This document shows, piece by piece, positions 1 through 11,159 of a stretch of DNA of 64,000 nt (position 1 is its first letter; each line of letters begins with the position of its first letter). Location: assembly GCA_946406115.1 (NCBI GenBank), contig OX291549.1, positions 20,483,901-20,547,900 of the forward strand. The letters are read 5' to 3'. Below the pieces are notes generated by a model, which made no database searches, was not told where the DNA came from, and saw only the letters and a program-made list of their open reading frames with translations. Source of the stretch: Apoda limacodes. Taxonomy: Eukaryota; Arthropoda; Insecta; Lepidoptera; Limacodidae. Position numbers and translations under genes: made by a program.

Positions 1-149
1 AGAGTGGATGTCTAATTCATTTTTATATTATAAAGCTTTGTATTTACGTTATGGTATAGTAATAGTTTATTATTTTATCCTTTCCTATGGTAATGACTTT
101 TTGTAAATGAGCTGTTATAAAAAAATAATGTCAGTTCTTCTTTTTTCAG

Positions 150-318
150 ACTTTACGTTCTGGATCGCCTTGTGACCATTTTCTTTTATCTGGTGTTAAT
201 TTCATGGATTGCATATTACTTTGAACCAGTTCGTGACATTTTAGCATATGGTGGTCCTATGGTGAGACATCTACCCTTTGTAGGGAAAACGGTTTTTAGA
301 GATGAACATAATGTATAG
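150..318 (+). CDS. Terminal exon of an unrecognised membrane-protein gene
   Basis: A pyrimidine-rich stretch ending in CAG (143-149) opens a 55-codon frame that stops with TAG at 316-318. The first base completes a codon from the previous exon outside the window, so the intron is phase 2. The peptide begins LYVLDRLVTIFFYLVLISW, one strongly hydrophobic segment of about 20 residues, followed by a polar tail ending RDEHNV. I do not recognise the family. The gene ends tail to tail with lectin locus III, 445 bp away. The call rests on the acceptor, the frame, the membrane-like composition and a poly(A) signal downstream; it could still be a chance frame. Confidence 0.5.
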
Positions 319-512
319 CTGTAGAATCAAATTTTAAAACTCTGCTAACACATGGTTTTGGTCAGATTTATATGATTAAATAAGACTGCTAATATTGACT
401 TATAATATTAAAAATGTACATAATTAATTAAAATAATAATATTGTTATACTAAGATACTTATAAATATTTCGTTTACCATCAATATTTTTGTAATCTTTA
501 AATTAAAAATTA

Positions 513-518
513 AATAAA
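513..518 (+). terminator. Poly(A) signal AATAAA of the plus-strand gene
   Basis: AATAAA lies about 195 bp after the TAG at 316-318. Position and strand fit the 3' UTR of that terminal exon. The surrounding 319-763 is otherwise AT-rich spacer with no gene seen. Confidence 0.4.
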
Positions 519-709
519 GAAAAGTGTACCATTTTATTGAATTTCTTGGAAAAGAACACTGTAGTAGTTGGCATTTATGTTATAAGTGGCCGTTTTAAGA
601 AATTCGCTTTCTACGAAGAGAAAATTGGGGATATCTCGTGGCGGCCCTAGTAAGCGGTAAGAGGGCTTAAGATTAATAAAATATGGCAGTGGCTAAGTTA
701 TATAATCAA

Positions 710-715
710 TTTATT
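710..715 (-). terminator. Poly(A) signal of locus III
   Basis: AATAAA on the minus strand, about 50 nt after the stop codon that ends at 764. Spacing is normal for an insect 3' end. Confidence 0.5.
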
Positions 716-763
716 GTTAACACCACTTAACACTATAAATCTAATGAGTAGGTACACAAATAA

Positions 764-957
764 TTAATGATCGAATCTTTCGTCGAAACTATTGCTAAGT
801 TTTTTAATATCATGCTCGCAGATGAAGAAGCACTGGTTGTTGCAGGCCAGGTCGTGCAGTTGACCGTTGTAGAACATAGAGCCGCAGAGTTCCTTTTCTC
901 CACCATCTGGTTGTCCCTGTGCCCAAACTTCATACCCGCTGTCTTGCAGTGTTTGAC
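764..957 (-). CDS. Locus III exon d: second half of CRD2 and C-terminus
   Basis: The acceptor CAG precedes a phase-1 exon of 194 bp ending in TAA. It carries QPDGG, the galactose-type specificity motif in place of EPN, then LCGSMF, LHDLAC and FFICEHD, which supply the last three canonical CRD cysteines. The acidic partner motif reads HD rather than ND. A tail of about 14 residues after ICEHD is longer than in locus II. An extra cysteine (NQC) lies just before FFIC, as in locus II exon d. Confidence 0.9.
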
Positions 958-1779
958 CTGGTTAATGATTTTCGATTTAAATCCAAATAGTTAAAGCCGG
1001 CTGACATTGAAGTCAGTTTTGATTTCAATCCAGTTTCAATTGAGTTCCGTGGCAAACTTAAATTTGGCCTTTATGGGAAGGAACTCTTGAACCAAATTTA
1101 GACGGTACAAATATTGGGATTGCGGTCAAGTAACAAAAAATTTGTGCCAAATGAATTTAGTTACAATTTTTAATAAAATTTAGTTTTCAAATTTCATAAA
1201 ATGTATGTACTTATTTGGCATTAACAATTTAAGTTCTTAAAATGTCAACCAAGCTACAGAAATGTTTAGAGGATCAGTTTGTATTAATTCTCAATCGCGG
1301 TGGTCGGGGTTTTCATGCTAAGAGTGAGATTATAGTAAGATAGATTTATAGTTTGTGGTCACAGCACAGTAAATTGCAGTTGCGAAGTGTCACTGTAAAT
1401 CTCGAACTGTTACGGAATCCCCAGCTGTACATTGTATATACTCAATATTCTTAATATATTGATTAAATTATGCCACGAAACTGCACTGCAGATTAATGCC
1501 CTTGATAATGGATCGACTACCTGGTCAGGGTGGCTCCTAGAAAATCAGTACAAGATTGTACGTTGTTGAAATTTTTTGAAGCTGCTTACGTTAAAAATTG
1601 CGAAGGGATCTGTATCTCGTACATAATAAATATGACACCAATTTGCAATAATTTTGATTTTTAAAGCATTCCGTATAATATTAGTAAAAATACATTATTA
1701 TATAGAAATTATGAATAATGTTCCTTACTTTAAGCATATTGTCAAGTATGTTGAATGTATGCTGTAATTAATAGTTTAC
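958..1779 (-). other. Intron between c and d of locus III
   Basis: An AT-rich intron of 822 bp with GT-AG ends. I see no recognisable element in it. Confidence 0.6.
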
Positions 1780-2031
1780 CTTTGACGCTCTTCCACCCTT
1801 CTCCATCTCGATTGTGGAAACCCAGATATACAGCACCCGCTAGAAAATTGCCTTGAACTTTGTCTTTGGAGGCGTTCCGAGTTATCTGCACCAGATGCTC
1901 AGCTTCAGTCTGACTGTTGATCACCGCCAGGTACGACTGCTCCGCACTGCACACAGCGTACGCATCCGTCCAGCTCATCGGGTTCAAGTGGAACTTGTAA
2001 CACTTTCCTTGACCTTCGTTATAGCTGTAAC
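1780..2031 (-). CDS. Locus III exon c: first half of CRD2
   Basis: 252 bp, acceptor TTCAG, donor GTAAAC, phase 1 at both ends. The first two bases GT complete Gly or Ser with the preceding b exon. It encodes GKCYKFH, MSWTDAYAVC, EQSYLAVINSQTEAEHL, then GAVYLGFHN, the WIGL-like core strand. The SYLAVINS and NSQ.EA motifs are the same in all three c exons in the window, which shows this half of the protein is the conserved one. V12b, and possibly V11b, would splice here. Confidence 0.92.
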
Positions 2032-2329
2032 CTGAAGTTATATTATAAACCGTTGTTTATTTTAATTCATACACTTGGTTAATGGTCAGTAGTCAGGTCA
2101 ATGCGGTCAAGTATTTTAATTTTTTTTAATTATAATAATGATTTGCTTTGTCTTCCTTAATTTTTTACTCTTAATATTAACAGTGCAAGAGTTGCAATTT
2201 AGCTAAGTGTAACAATAATCTAGTTCCAGACTGATTTGAACAAGACCTTGTTATTAAAAAAAGGTGAAAGGAATACGATTCCGATACGATTACGATTCGA
2301 GTGTAAAATATACTATATTATTTTATTTT

Positions 2330-2540
2330 TTTAAGTGTATGCTTTTGCCCGCAGTTACACCCATCCTAAATTTGGTTGTCGGTGAAGGATTTCAACAGCA
2401 ACTCCTCAATTATAGATAAAACCGACTCAAACTATCTCCTTGCCAAATTTCGTTTTAATCGGTAGGTACAGCGGTTAAAGCGTGAAGTGGTTACAGACAG
2501 ACAGATACTTTCGCATTTATAATATTAGTATGGATGGATG
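2330..2540. repeat. Dispersed lepidopteran repeat with TATAATATTAGTATGGAT end
   Basis: It contains an ACCGACTCAAACT segment, CAGACAGACAGA and a terminal CATTTATAATATTAGTATGG. Related copies lie at 24690-24890 and 48280-48515, with a fragment near 44215-44340. The family is not named here. Confidence 0.7.
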
Positions 2541-2655
2541 TTCACAAAATATTTTGATTTTGATATAAAATCTGAGTTATTACCAATGATCGGAGTAGGC
2601 AGGCAGAGCCATTTTTGGTACTTGCATCATGCTGTCATAATATGAATATGCCGTT

Positions 2656-3035
2656 TTTAGGGTTCCGTACCCAAAGGGTTCAAAACGGGACCCTATTACT
2701 GAGACTTCAATGTCCGTCCGTCTGTCCGTTTGTCACCAGGTTGTATCACATGAACCGTGATAGAAAGTTGAAATATTGACAGAAGATGTATATCTGTTGC
2801 AGCTATAGCAACAAATACTAAAAAACAGAATAAAATAAATATTTAATGGGGGGGCCATACAACAAACGTGATTTTTTTGATCATTTTTGCTCGATATTGA
2901 TAACGCCATTACTTCCAAACGACTGCAGTAAATTGGATAATGTTTTATTTGTTGTATTCGTTATTGTTATGTCAAGAGAGTTATGAAAGAAAAGGTTTTA
3001 TGGGTCAAGTGCGAGTCGGACTCGCGCACTAAGGG
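2656..3035. repeat. Dispersed lepidopteran repeat, GTTCCGTACCCAAAGGGT family
   Basis: Bounded by GGGTTCCGTACCCAAAGGGT on the left and GTGCGAGTCGGACTCGCGC on the right, with a run of GTCCGTCCGTCTGTCC inside. Opposite-orientation copies lie at 15740-15958, 37405-37843 and 39266-39642. It lies in the b-c intron of locus III. Confidence 0.8.
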
Positions 3036-3457
3036 TAAACCGATTGTAATTGTTGGAATTAGTAAAACCCTTTAACAATAGGTGGCACGCCAGTTGTTTT
3101 AAAAAAGAAAAACAACGTTCGGGGGTCAGTAAGTGCGCAATTAGTGTTGAATATGTAAGTATCAAAAAAGAAAATAATAAAATTTTGGCCCGATACCCGA
3201 GATTTATGACGTAATTATATGTTAGTTTAGTGTCAGAAAAGAAAATTTAAGATCTAAATCCAATAGGTGGCATTGTAGTCGAGGTATTGATAAATTGTTA
3301 ACCTGCATATATATAAACCGAAACCAGTAATCTAATTATAATAATTTTATAAATCATTTTTATAGAGGGACCAATAAAACTTATAGCGCCTACTACTGAG
3401 AAAGGCCAGAATAACGTCTGTCGGGACAGCTTGTTAATTATAGATTTGGATACCTAC

Positions 3458-3652
3458 TCATATCTGGTATATCGCACAGAAGATTCCAATCCAACGAGTT
3501 GAGAGACTTTTTGCATATAAATGGATATTTCCTGGCACAATTGTCATCGTTGAGGGTTCCGTCACGACGCAGTATAACACAGTCTTCTTCGTTATTTGCA
3601 TTGTTTGGTTCCCCTGGACTCCATTTACTGTAAACATCCGTAGCTGGAATAC
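3458..3652 (-). CDS. Cassette V12 exon b: second half of CRD1, locus III
   Basis: 195 bp, acceptor TTAAG, donor GTAGGT, phase 1 both ends. It encodes TDVYSKW, GEPNN (mannose-type EPN), EDCVIL, TLNDDNC (ND ligand pair) and YPFICK, giving the second to fourth canonical cysteines. The linker to CRD2 has a further cysteine (LLCDIPD). It pairs with V12a and splices to exon c. Confidence 0.9.
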   Translation of the reverse strand, partial: VFQLRMFTVNGVQGNQTMQITKKTVLYCVVTEPSTMTIVPGNIHLYAKSLSTRWIGIFCAIYQI

Positions 3653-4285
3653 CTTAAAATAAAAAGACAATTTGAAAAACATTTCCTAAAATAGTGCAAA
3701 GAACAAGTCAGGTTTCGTTCGAACCCAAAAGCCTTGTAGACGTCTGTTTCCGGATCAATGAATAAACGGACTATGCATAGCGTTGTATATAGGTTACAAT
3801 AAGAGCTTCTCCACGTGCCGGAGGACACGGCGGACCACCAAATATTTTCTGCCAGTTCGAAATAAATTAAATAATTTTAAAAAATTAAGAAAGTTTTAAC
3901 TGGTGGTCGCTTTTAACGGCTATTCGGATAGCAAATATTGATAAATTATTTAATGAATATCCATCTTAGTGCTTTCACACCACGCATCACAGAAAAAAGT
4001 AAAGGTAGGTTTTTTTTTAATTTGTTTATAAATAAGTACGCAATTTTCAACATTACACCCGAACCATTGTCCAATTACAATGGTAATCGTTCAAAAGTCC
4101 ATAACCATTTACGGCTATTACTGGTATTGGACATCTAATTGATCACCATTAAAGTGATACAATCGCCCTGTGGTATGGATTTTTATTATGGATCTGATTT
4201 AACTATTTTACTAACCCTTATCGTTACTAATAAATAAGTGGAAGTCTGTATGTTATTTCTTCACATCATAGAGTAGTATGATGAT

Positions 4286-4447
4286 GGGCTGCACCAGCTA
4301 ACTTTGACGTTAACCAGCTGTTAAAAATGGGATATTGTACCACTACTAACTGGTTAATTTTAAAAATAGCTGGAAATACAATATTTCCACGCAATTTCCC
4401 ATTTTTGGCGACTGGTTAACGTTAAAATTAGTTGAGGCAACCCAGCC
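4286..4447. repeat. Fold-back element (MITE-like)
   Basis: The left arm contains ACGTTAACCAG followed by AAAAATGGG. The right arm read on the other strand gives the same words in the same order, making arms of about 60 bp. It lies in the V12 a-b intron. Confidence 0.6.
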
Positions 4448-4524
4448 TAATTGAACTGATTTTTGACAAACAGCTAGTTTAAAGGACAGAGAAGGATATC
4501 GATAATTTCTTACCCTGATCGAGA

Positions 4525-4760
4525 TTTTTTTTATACCACTAAGGTGGCAATTAGTGGCAAACATGTTTGCGGTCACCGCGGCCTATGGACGCTTGCAACA
4601 CCTGCGGGAAATCACTCGCGCATTGCCGACCCTTCAAAAATCTTATAACTTCTTTTTGAAGAACCCCATACTGTAGTCCTTAGAGAAAACCTTGGAACCC
4701 GCTCATTCCACAATCTAAGTGGTTTTTTTAACCTAAGATTTTGCATGAGATTTCCGCGGG
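4525..4760 (-). repeat. 3' fragment of LINE family L1f (jockey/CR1-like)
   Basis: It shares TATACCACTAAGGTGGCA, CCTATGGACGCTTGCAACACC and GCGCATTGCCGACCCTTC with the longer copy at 13823-14610. It is a degraded 5'-truncated insertion in a lectin intron. Confidence 0.75.
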
Positions 4761-5004
4761 TGATTACAGGTGGCACTACATAATAGCTTCTTCACGTCGC
4801 AATAGTCTTGGACTATAACGGAGCCCTATTACTAAACTAAGCTTATATACGCTTTCAGTCTGTCCGACCACTTAGAAGGTCATTGGTCCGACCATAAAAA
4901 GGTTGTACCTTCTAGACCGACATTGGTAAAAGTCGAAATTTTCACAGAACATGTGTTATTATGGCAGATTATTTAACTAATAATAAAAAAAAATATTGAG
5001 GGAG

Positions 5005-5450
5005 TCCCTTTATACGAAACGCGTTTTCGTTGTTTTTCCCCCCGACCGACCTCGGCACGGTCGTAAATCTATCGTTAGGTGGCATCGGCACGTACTAACG
5101 GCCCCAGATGACGACCTCGATATCCGGATAGCGAGATTAGTCTCAACGATCTCCCCTAATAGGGCCTCCCCCTAACACGACGCTGACGTCCCCGGGTTCC
5201 TCGGCGCCCGCAAGGATACAAAGAGTGCCGGGGCGCTTCTCGCCCTCATTCAATCGCAACTCTACCCGTATAACGAGGAACTCCCCTCCTGGCGCTGATT
5301 CACCTTCGGGTTCGAGAGCGACAACCCAAGCTCCCCCCGCGGAGAGCCCTTGAGCGTTGGGTGCTATATGTGCTGAGACTCCTTCAGAGTCTCGCCCCGA
5401 AAAGCCCGGTGAAGCAGTAATGGCTGCAACAGCCAACTGCATTTACAGCT
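5005..5450 (-). repeat. GC-rich dispersed repeat, copy 1
   Basis: A GC-rich block in AT-rich surroundings, with matching copies at 8325-8505 (partial) and 11160-11625, both in the opposite orientation. Shared words include GGGCGAGACTCTGAAGGAG and GTTGCAGCC.TTACTGCTTC. Open frames inside it differ between copies and are not conserved, so I treat it as a non-coding repeat or part of an unrecognised LINE. Confidence 0.7.
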
Positions 5451-5815
5451 CAGAAAAGAAAACGTTGTTTTTGCTCTATTAAAAACAGTAATATATTCAA
5501 GCTTCAAACTTGCCTAGATTATAGTATGAGCTCCAAAATTTATTAACAAATAATGAAACAGGCCAAGTGTGAGAAGGGCCATAAACTACGTAAATGGTGC
5601 TGCGGAACCCACGGTGTGCAAGTCAAACTCGCACGTGACTGATTTTTAGCACAGACATAGGTGTTGAAACATAGAATAATCATATAGTAGAAAAAAGAAT
5701 AACTCTTTATCCCGGTAGTTAAGAAGCTTCCGTAGAAGTCTCATTGTAGAATTCCACGCGGAGTTACGGGCAAAAGCCAGCTTAAAATAACAATAATACA
5801 AACATGAATATTTAC

Positions 5816-6082
5816 CATCAACAGTTTCAAAAACTCCTTTTACTATTAAACTCGAAATGCCAATAAAAACCCAATAGAAAGGCTGTGTTTGGTTCAAAAA
5901 ATTCAAAACAACATCTACTTCTTTTTGGTCTTCAGGGTAGAAGAAAGTAGCTCCTTCAACGGCACATCTTCTCTTCGCTTCTTTCCAGGTCCCACTAATA
6001 GTGTGAATTTTGTAGAAGCTTTCTGTGTCTGCCAGATATGTATAGTCTTTGCGAAAAAAATGTGTTGAGGATTCTCCATTTG
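5816..6082 (-). CDS. Cassette V12 exon a: first half of CRD1, locus III
   Basis: 267 bp, acceptor TTGCAG, donor GTAAAT, phase 1 both ends. It encodes FRKDYTYLADTESFYKIH, the first canonical cysteine (RRC), then GATFFYPEDQKEVDVV, where the extra cysteine seen in most a exons is Lys. An NQT glycosylation sequon precedes the core strand VFIGISS, and the exon ends in FETVDG. Joined to S4 it gives SISNGESS, a plausible signal-peptidase region. Confidence 0.9.
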
Positions 6083-6204
6083 CTGCAAGGATTAAGGGAA
6101 AACGTTATTTATCACTTTATAAAAATCCTGTCTTGTGCCACATTACAAGTACGAATGGAAAGTTGCCAATTCTCAAATACCCTGAGATTTCAGTCGCTTA
6201 ATGT

Positions 6205-6440
6205 CTTGCCAAAGAACAAAAGTTACCGACATAGCTCAAAAAGTTACACAGACATAGCTGAAGAGGCTATGGACAGGACACATCGCCCGTCGAACCGATA
6301 AATGATAAGGAAGAAATGTGAGATAGCCTTCTACCGAGTAGTCACTATCTGCTTGGAGCTGCAGAAAGCCGATGGGCGCGAGCCGTTCAGGACCAGCCGA
6401 TGTGGAGACATATGGGGGGGAGGCCTAAGTTCAACAATGA
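6205..6440 (+). repeat. RTE-like LINE 3' fragment
   Basis: Degraded sequence resembling the end of an RTE reverse-transcriptase ORF: GGACACATCGCCCG near 6276, then a GATGTGGAGACATA segment. A longer relative lies at 41905-42640. Between here and S4, at 6441-7183, I see no recognisable gene. Confidence 0.45.
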
Positions 6441-7183
6441 AAAAGAAACTAAATTGAAGTGTGGTAAATCTATGCATTCTCTTTTCCAAAAGAAAATATA
6501 ATTTGTTTTCCTAAATCCTGGTTTACATCTTATAGTTAGATTAGAACCAGCAAAGGGAGTATATTATTATGTCCCCGGTCTTAAATAATGTCCCCTGGTT
6601 ATGTAAGACGCATGGTACTAAATATGAAGCCATACACTTTAGTCCAGAAACACGTTACGGCATCAGTAGCAATGTTCTGGCGATGGACTCACCACTTGTC
6701 AGGCAGGACTAAAGTAGTTGGTGAAAAGGGCTTAGGCTATCCCTCACTTGATGAGGTGGATGTGTGTCCAGCCGCCGGTTACGTGAATAATATGCACATA
6801 TAAATACATACGTTTCGTTATTTTTGATATTTGGGATTAAAGGATTCTCAGCGCAAAATACTAGAAAAACAGGGACGCAAGACTAGACAAGAAGCAACGT
6901 ATTTTACTTAATTAAAATCAAGACAATTTTTTATGAACCCCACCTTTCTGACCCTCTGACCTTAGTTGTTGGTTTAGTCGCTAGTGTCGTTGTAAGTTCA
7001 CACCATTTCAATATGGCGACAGTAGATTTGATTTTTGACCCAAGCCAAAAAAGTTTGTTGCACTATACCTACATTATCTATATTAGATAATTTAGGTCAA
7101 TGAAATCAATATATAAAAAGAAATTATTGTATTAGTTCAATGGAACGCAAATTTGATAAAAAATAATGTAGAATCATACTTAC

Positions 7184-7244
7184 AAATAGATTGAAAAGTG
7201 AGTTGAAGCAGATAAATTACACTTAAAGTCCGAGGGAATCCCAT
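7184..7244 (-). CDS. Signal exon S4 of locus III
   Basis: ATG at 7244-7242 opens 20 codons plus one base and then a consensus donor GTAAGT. The peptide is MGFPRTLSVIYLLQLTFQSI: a charged start, a hydrophobic core, then Ser/Thr-rich residues. The leftover T joins the CA of V12a to give Ser. Phase and donor match S1 and S3. It lies 1.1 kb upstream of V12a. Confidence 0.85.
7234..7242. promoter_or_regulatory. Possible Rel/kappa-B site at the S4 start
   Basis: GGGATTCCC, a symmetric kappa-B-like word, lies within the first codons of S4. It may be coincidence because it also encodes the N-terminus. Confidence 0.2.
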
Positions 7245-7276
7245 TATGAAGACAAAGAAAAAAACTTGTAACACAA

Positions 7277-7282
7277 CTTATC
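7277..7282 (-). promoter_or_regulatory. Possible GATA site upstream of S4
   Basis: GATAAG on the minus strand, 33 bp upstream of the S4 ATG. GATA sites near kappa-B sites are usual in insect fat-body immune promoters, but a 6-bp match is weak on its own. Confidence 0.2.
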
Positions 7283-8324
7283 CGACCGAGACATAGACAA
7301 TACACTATGCTATGACCGAGAGATGCGACGCTTACTAATGATGTAGGTATAAAGATATGTCGATGTTAATGAACGCCGATGCGGGGCGATTCAAGTTAAT
7401 AAAAACCATCTAGTTCCGAGATCACTGTGACATGCATATGTCCATTTACTTGACGTTTGAATAAAAAATTGTTAGACATAACGATTTAATCAGCAATATT
7501 GGTCATAACCATTAACTTATTCTACACATTTCCCCATTAAAACGTAAGTAAACGGGTTTTACTAACTTGAATCGCCCCGCTGTTTGACGTATGATAATGA
7601 TACCATACAATAATATACCTATTTTGATTTATATATAAAACTAAGGACTGTTCTGTAAACTAAGTAGTATTTAAATTATACTTTATTGCACACAAAAAAA
7701 ATCAACGATTCGTAATAATAAATATATCATACACGAAAAAAAAAGATTGCTTGGATCAATGCAAATTGCTTTGATTTGACGCAATCTGTGATTTACATAC
7801 GAGAAACAATATTTATTCATTCTCTAATGTAAAATATAATATTGTAAAGATTTTTGTATTAAGTTGAAACTTTTCAATCTTTGATGAAGATTGCATAAAT
7901 TGCTTGCTTTAATACAGTGATTTACTTGTTGTTACAATAACGGTTGTTTAGAACTAACAATATAAGAATTTTTGTATTAAATTAAAACATTTTATCTTTG
8001 TTGAAGAATGCTTATATTTTTTGCTTTAACACAGTGTTTAACTTGTTGTTATAATAACGGTTGTGTAGAACCAACAATATGCGATTCTTAAACACTCTCA
8101 TTGTTATCAAATGAACAAAAATGATATTCTTATTTTAACAATATCATATTTTTGAAACTAAATTTAAAGATTTTACTTTAACAATTTGATAGATTTGGAA
8201 CAAAATTTAAAAATGTTTACAATAGAGTTACTACGGTAGTAATCTGTACTGTAACAGTGTATCCCAACGAGGTGAAAGTACGTCACTACAATACAGGTTT
8301 ATCTAGGATGTAGTCGCCATTAGG

Positions 8325-8505
8325 TTTTTTTTTTTTTTTCTGAACTGACAATGCAGTGGGCTGTTGCAGCCATTACTGCTTCACCGGGCTTTTGGGGCGA
8401 GACTCTGAAGGAGCCTCAGCCCATATAGCGCCCAACGCTCAAGGGCTACCCGCGGGGAAGCCTCGGCTTGGGTTGTCGCTCGGCTTGGGTTGTCGCTCTG
8501 CAGGC
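8325..8505 (+). repeat. GC-rich dispersed repeat, copy 2 (partial)
   Basis: It shares GGCTGTTGCAGCCATTACTG and the ACTCTGAAGGAGCCTCAGCC stretch with the copies at 5005-5450 and 11160-11625. It is 3'-truncated and contains a short duplication of CTCGGCTTGGGTTGTCG. Confidence 0.7.
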
Positions 8506-9505
8506 CCATATAATTATATTAATATATAATTATGATAATTAGGATAATTAGGTCCCAACGTTCTATATAAAAAAGCATAGCGTGTTCTATTATAATTACA
8601 GCGCCATCTCTAGACAAAGTCACAGAACTAAGTCGTGTTACAGAATATTATATTCATTTGGAAAAAAAAAAAAATTGATTAAACACGGGTAAATTGTTAA
8701 GTTGAGAATATGATGTTTCAAATTAAAATACGTTAGTTTGTTTTGGTCCAAGACAAACGTGTCTTCGTTTAAAAACATGTTGACTAAACACGCAAAACCG
8801 GGCTATTTAAGAATAATATTCTTCGTTTGACAAAAATTCGTGTTAGTTTAATGTTCGTGATTTGCTATTTGTTTTGAGACATCAATATTTTCATGGTTTG
8901 AACACTTATCGGAGTTTTCATCAAAGAAAAATTGTCTTGATTTTAATAACAGTTTGAATTTGAATAAGCATATGATATTCTTTAGATTCAAGGATTAATC
9001 ACTTTTCTGTCCAAAACAAGTTCGCTCTCAGTTTAACATTTACGATTTTGCAATGTGTACCAACATATTATTTGTTTTGAAATATTTATAATAAAGATGT
9101 ATAATGTATGAATATTTCATTTTTATTTTGAACCTATATTATTTTTTAAGGTAAGTATCTAACATAACAAAGGTTATTCTCGTACCTTGAATGCTAAGAT
9201 TTACTTTCTTCTCTAAAGATGTTATGAATGTTACGTGAAAAATAGATCGTTGTGTCAAAAGTATTTCCCAAATAATTGAAGGTTTTAAATAAATATTTGT
9301 TTTAAGAAATTAATGTATTTAAATAAGTTAGCTTTAATTCACTCTAAAACTAAATGTACTTAAGTTAAAAAATAAGAAATTATAAGCAAATTAGATGAAG
9401 CATTTTAACTTAAGTCTATAAATATGTTGGTAGAAACTAAATATATTCTTGTTTTAACAAAATGTGTTTTGAAAATAATCGTACAATATTTATTCTTAGT
9501 TTTAC

Positions 9506-9547
9506 AATATCGTCCTCTTCACATCATTAAGTGAAGAGGACGATATT
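9506..9547. other. Perfect 17-bp hairpin
   Basis: The arms AATATCGTCCTCTTCAC and GTGAAGAGGACGATATT flank the 8-nt loop ATCATTAA. It lies inside the candidate 2-kb transposon. Confidence 0.85.
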
Positions 9548-10559
9548 ATTTTATTTTTCAAAGAATTTAAATTTTCTTTATAGAGTATCATAATGTCTTG
9601 GTTTAAAATAATTTACTTAGAACAGAAGAAAAAAACAACAATATATTATTTTATATTCAACTTAACCAATTGCATTCACACAAATATATATTGTCAAGCC
9701 AAATGAATATTTACTTGGAATCCCTAACAATATTTATTGTCTTGGTTCTACAAATCTTTTTTTTCCGTGTAGAAAAGAAATTATTGTAAATATAAACTAT
9801 ACTTTCAGATTAATCTATAAAAATTTAAATGTTTGCTATAAACTTGTGACAATAATAATATGACCTCACTCCTTCTACATATTTTTGAATAAAATTAAGT
9901 CGTATCTTATCGTATGTGTACGTACCTACTAATAAATAAATAACGTACCTATGCAGATCTAGCCGAAATGGCGTGAATATGAAATTTTCCTAATATTATT
10001 TTGCAATGATCAATTTAACGGTTGAAGAATGAATAAAAATATATGTAACAATGTGCTGTACCTACTTATTGTTATCTTAATCAATACAATCTGAACATGA
10101 CTTATGTTAAGGTCAAAATTTATTCAATTATGTACTGCTTCAAAACGTTATATTTTTTACTGATTTGATGAATTTGTAGGTGTTAGATTACAAAATCTTG
10201 TTTTTAATTTAATAATAAATCTAAAAATTAGACAAGTGCCTTAAATTTAGCCTTAGGTTATAAGACAATATATTTTTTACCTAAGATTTGTGGGTTTATT
10301 AAATAAGGAACATATTAATTTAGATTTCAAACTAAATTCGCAAATTTCATGGAGTTAACTTATTCGGTCACTTATTTATGCGGTCACTTGTAACTACAAT
10401 ATCTCCACACCCTCAAAAATCTACACAGACATTTGACGAATCTGATCTTTTTCTAGAAATACTGCGATTCGCTATTATATGGCTATTGTTATTTACTAGC
10501 AGTTGTCAAATGAAAAATGTAACAGTTGCATGGCCACCAACTTAATAACATCAGCTTAT

Positions 10560-10622
10560 TTGTACTGGGTCAGTGTGGTGGACTATGGCCTAAGTCTCCT
10601 TTCTCTAGAATGTGATTTACTT
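10560..10622. repeat. Short SINE-tail fragment
   Basis: It resembles the GTGGACTATGGCCTAAG segment of the 5S-derived SINE at 22295-22600. Confidence 0.5.
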
Positions 10623-10648
10623 ATTTTGTAGATAAGAGATTATCTTAC

Positions 10649-10849
10649 TATCTTTACTTCCTTTTTTTATGCAAAGAGCATTTTCAGCCGGGACATCTAT
10701 GGCTTTTTTGCAAATAAAAGGGTACTGCTGGTCACACTTGTCGTCATTGAGGGTTCCGTCTTTACGCAGTATCACGCAAGCTTCCATGCCACCAGCATTA
10801 TTTGGTTCTCCAGGACCCCAGACATTGTAGACATCTTTTATCAGACGCT
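10649..10849 (-). CDS. Cassette V11 exon b: second half of CRD1, locus III
   Basis: Acceptor TTCCAG, phase 1 both ends. It encodes KDVYNVW, GEPNN, EACVIL, TLNDDKC and YPFICK, so all CRD1 ligand motifs and cysteines are intact, plus a linker cysteine (ALCIKKG). Two phase-1 donors are possible: GTAAGA (exon ends at 10649, used here) or GTAAAG (exon ends at 10658). No c or d exon follows before S4, so it must join V12a or the distant exon c. Confidence 0.85.
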
Positions 10850-11159
10850 CTGGAACAAAATAGTACTTAAGTTGAGTTTAGTTATCATATTAATGTTGGC
10901 TAACGGTAGTCTAACGTGGAAGACACTGTGGCTTGCATGAAAAAATATAAATTTTGGCCAAGTGATTGTCGTACGTACAGGCATAGATAACTTAGGGTTC
11001 CGTAGTACGAAAATAGTCGCTTGCGAATTTCTGAAAACTTTAATACGATTTTACACTACTTTACTTTGCTCGGAAAAGAACCTTCATAAATATCTGAAAG
11101 AACGGATATAAGAAAGTATTAACAGAGATACTTCATTATTAACTCATGCTGGTTGCATT

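Larger units (their letters stand above)
7731..9770. mobile_element. Candidate 2-kb non-autonomous DNA transposon
   Basis: The left end reads ACACGAAAAAAAAAGATTG. The right end, read inward on the other strand, is ACACGGAAAAAAAAGATTTG. The interior is very AT-rich and has internal duplications, with 7846-7960 resembling 7963-8080, sharing TTTTTGTATTAA, ACTTGTTGTTA and AATAACGGTTGT. It has no ORF. A partial GC-rich repeat lies nested at 8325-8505. The target-site duplication is not clear. Confidence 0.45.

Noticed and set aside
5143..5442. 99-residue protein gene on the minus strand
   Set aside because: It lies in the GC-rich dispersed repeat; the other copies do not keep the frame.
7245..10648. 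A private c-d exon pair for S3-V11
   Set aside because: No SYLAVINS, QPDGG, CGSMF or FFICEHD coding words were seen on the minus strand. The region is filled by an AT-rich repeat.
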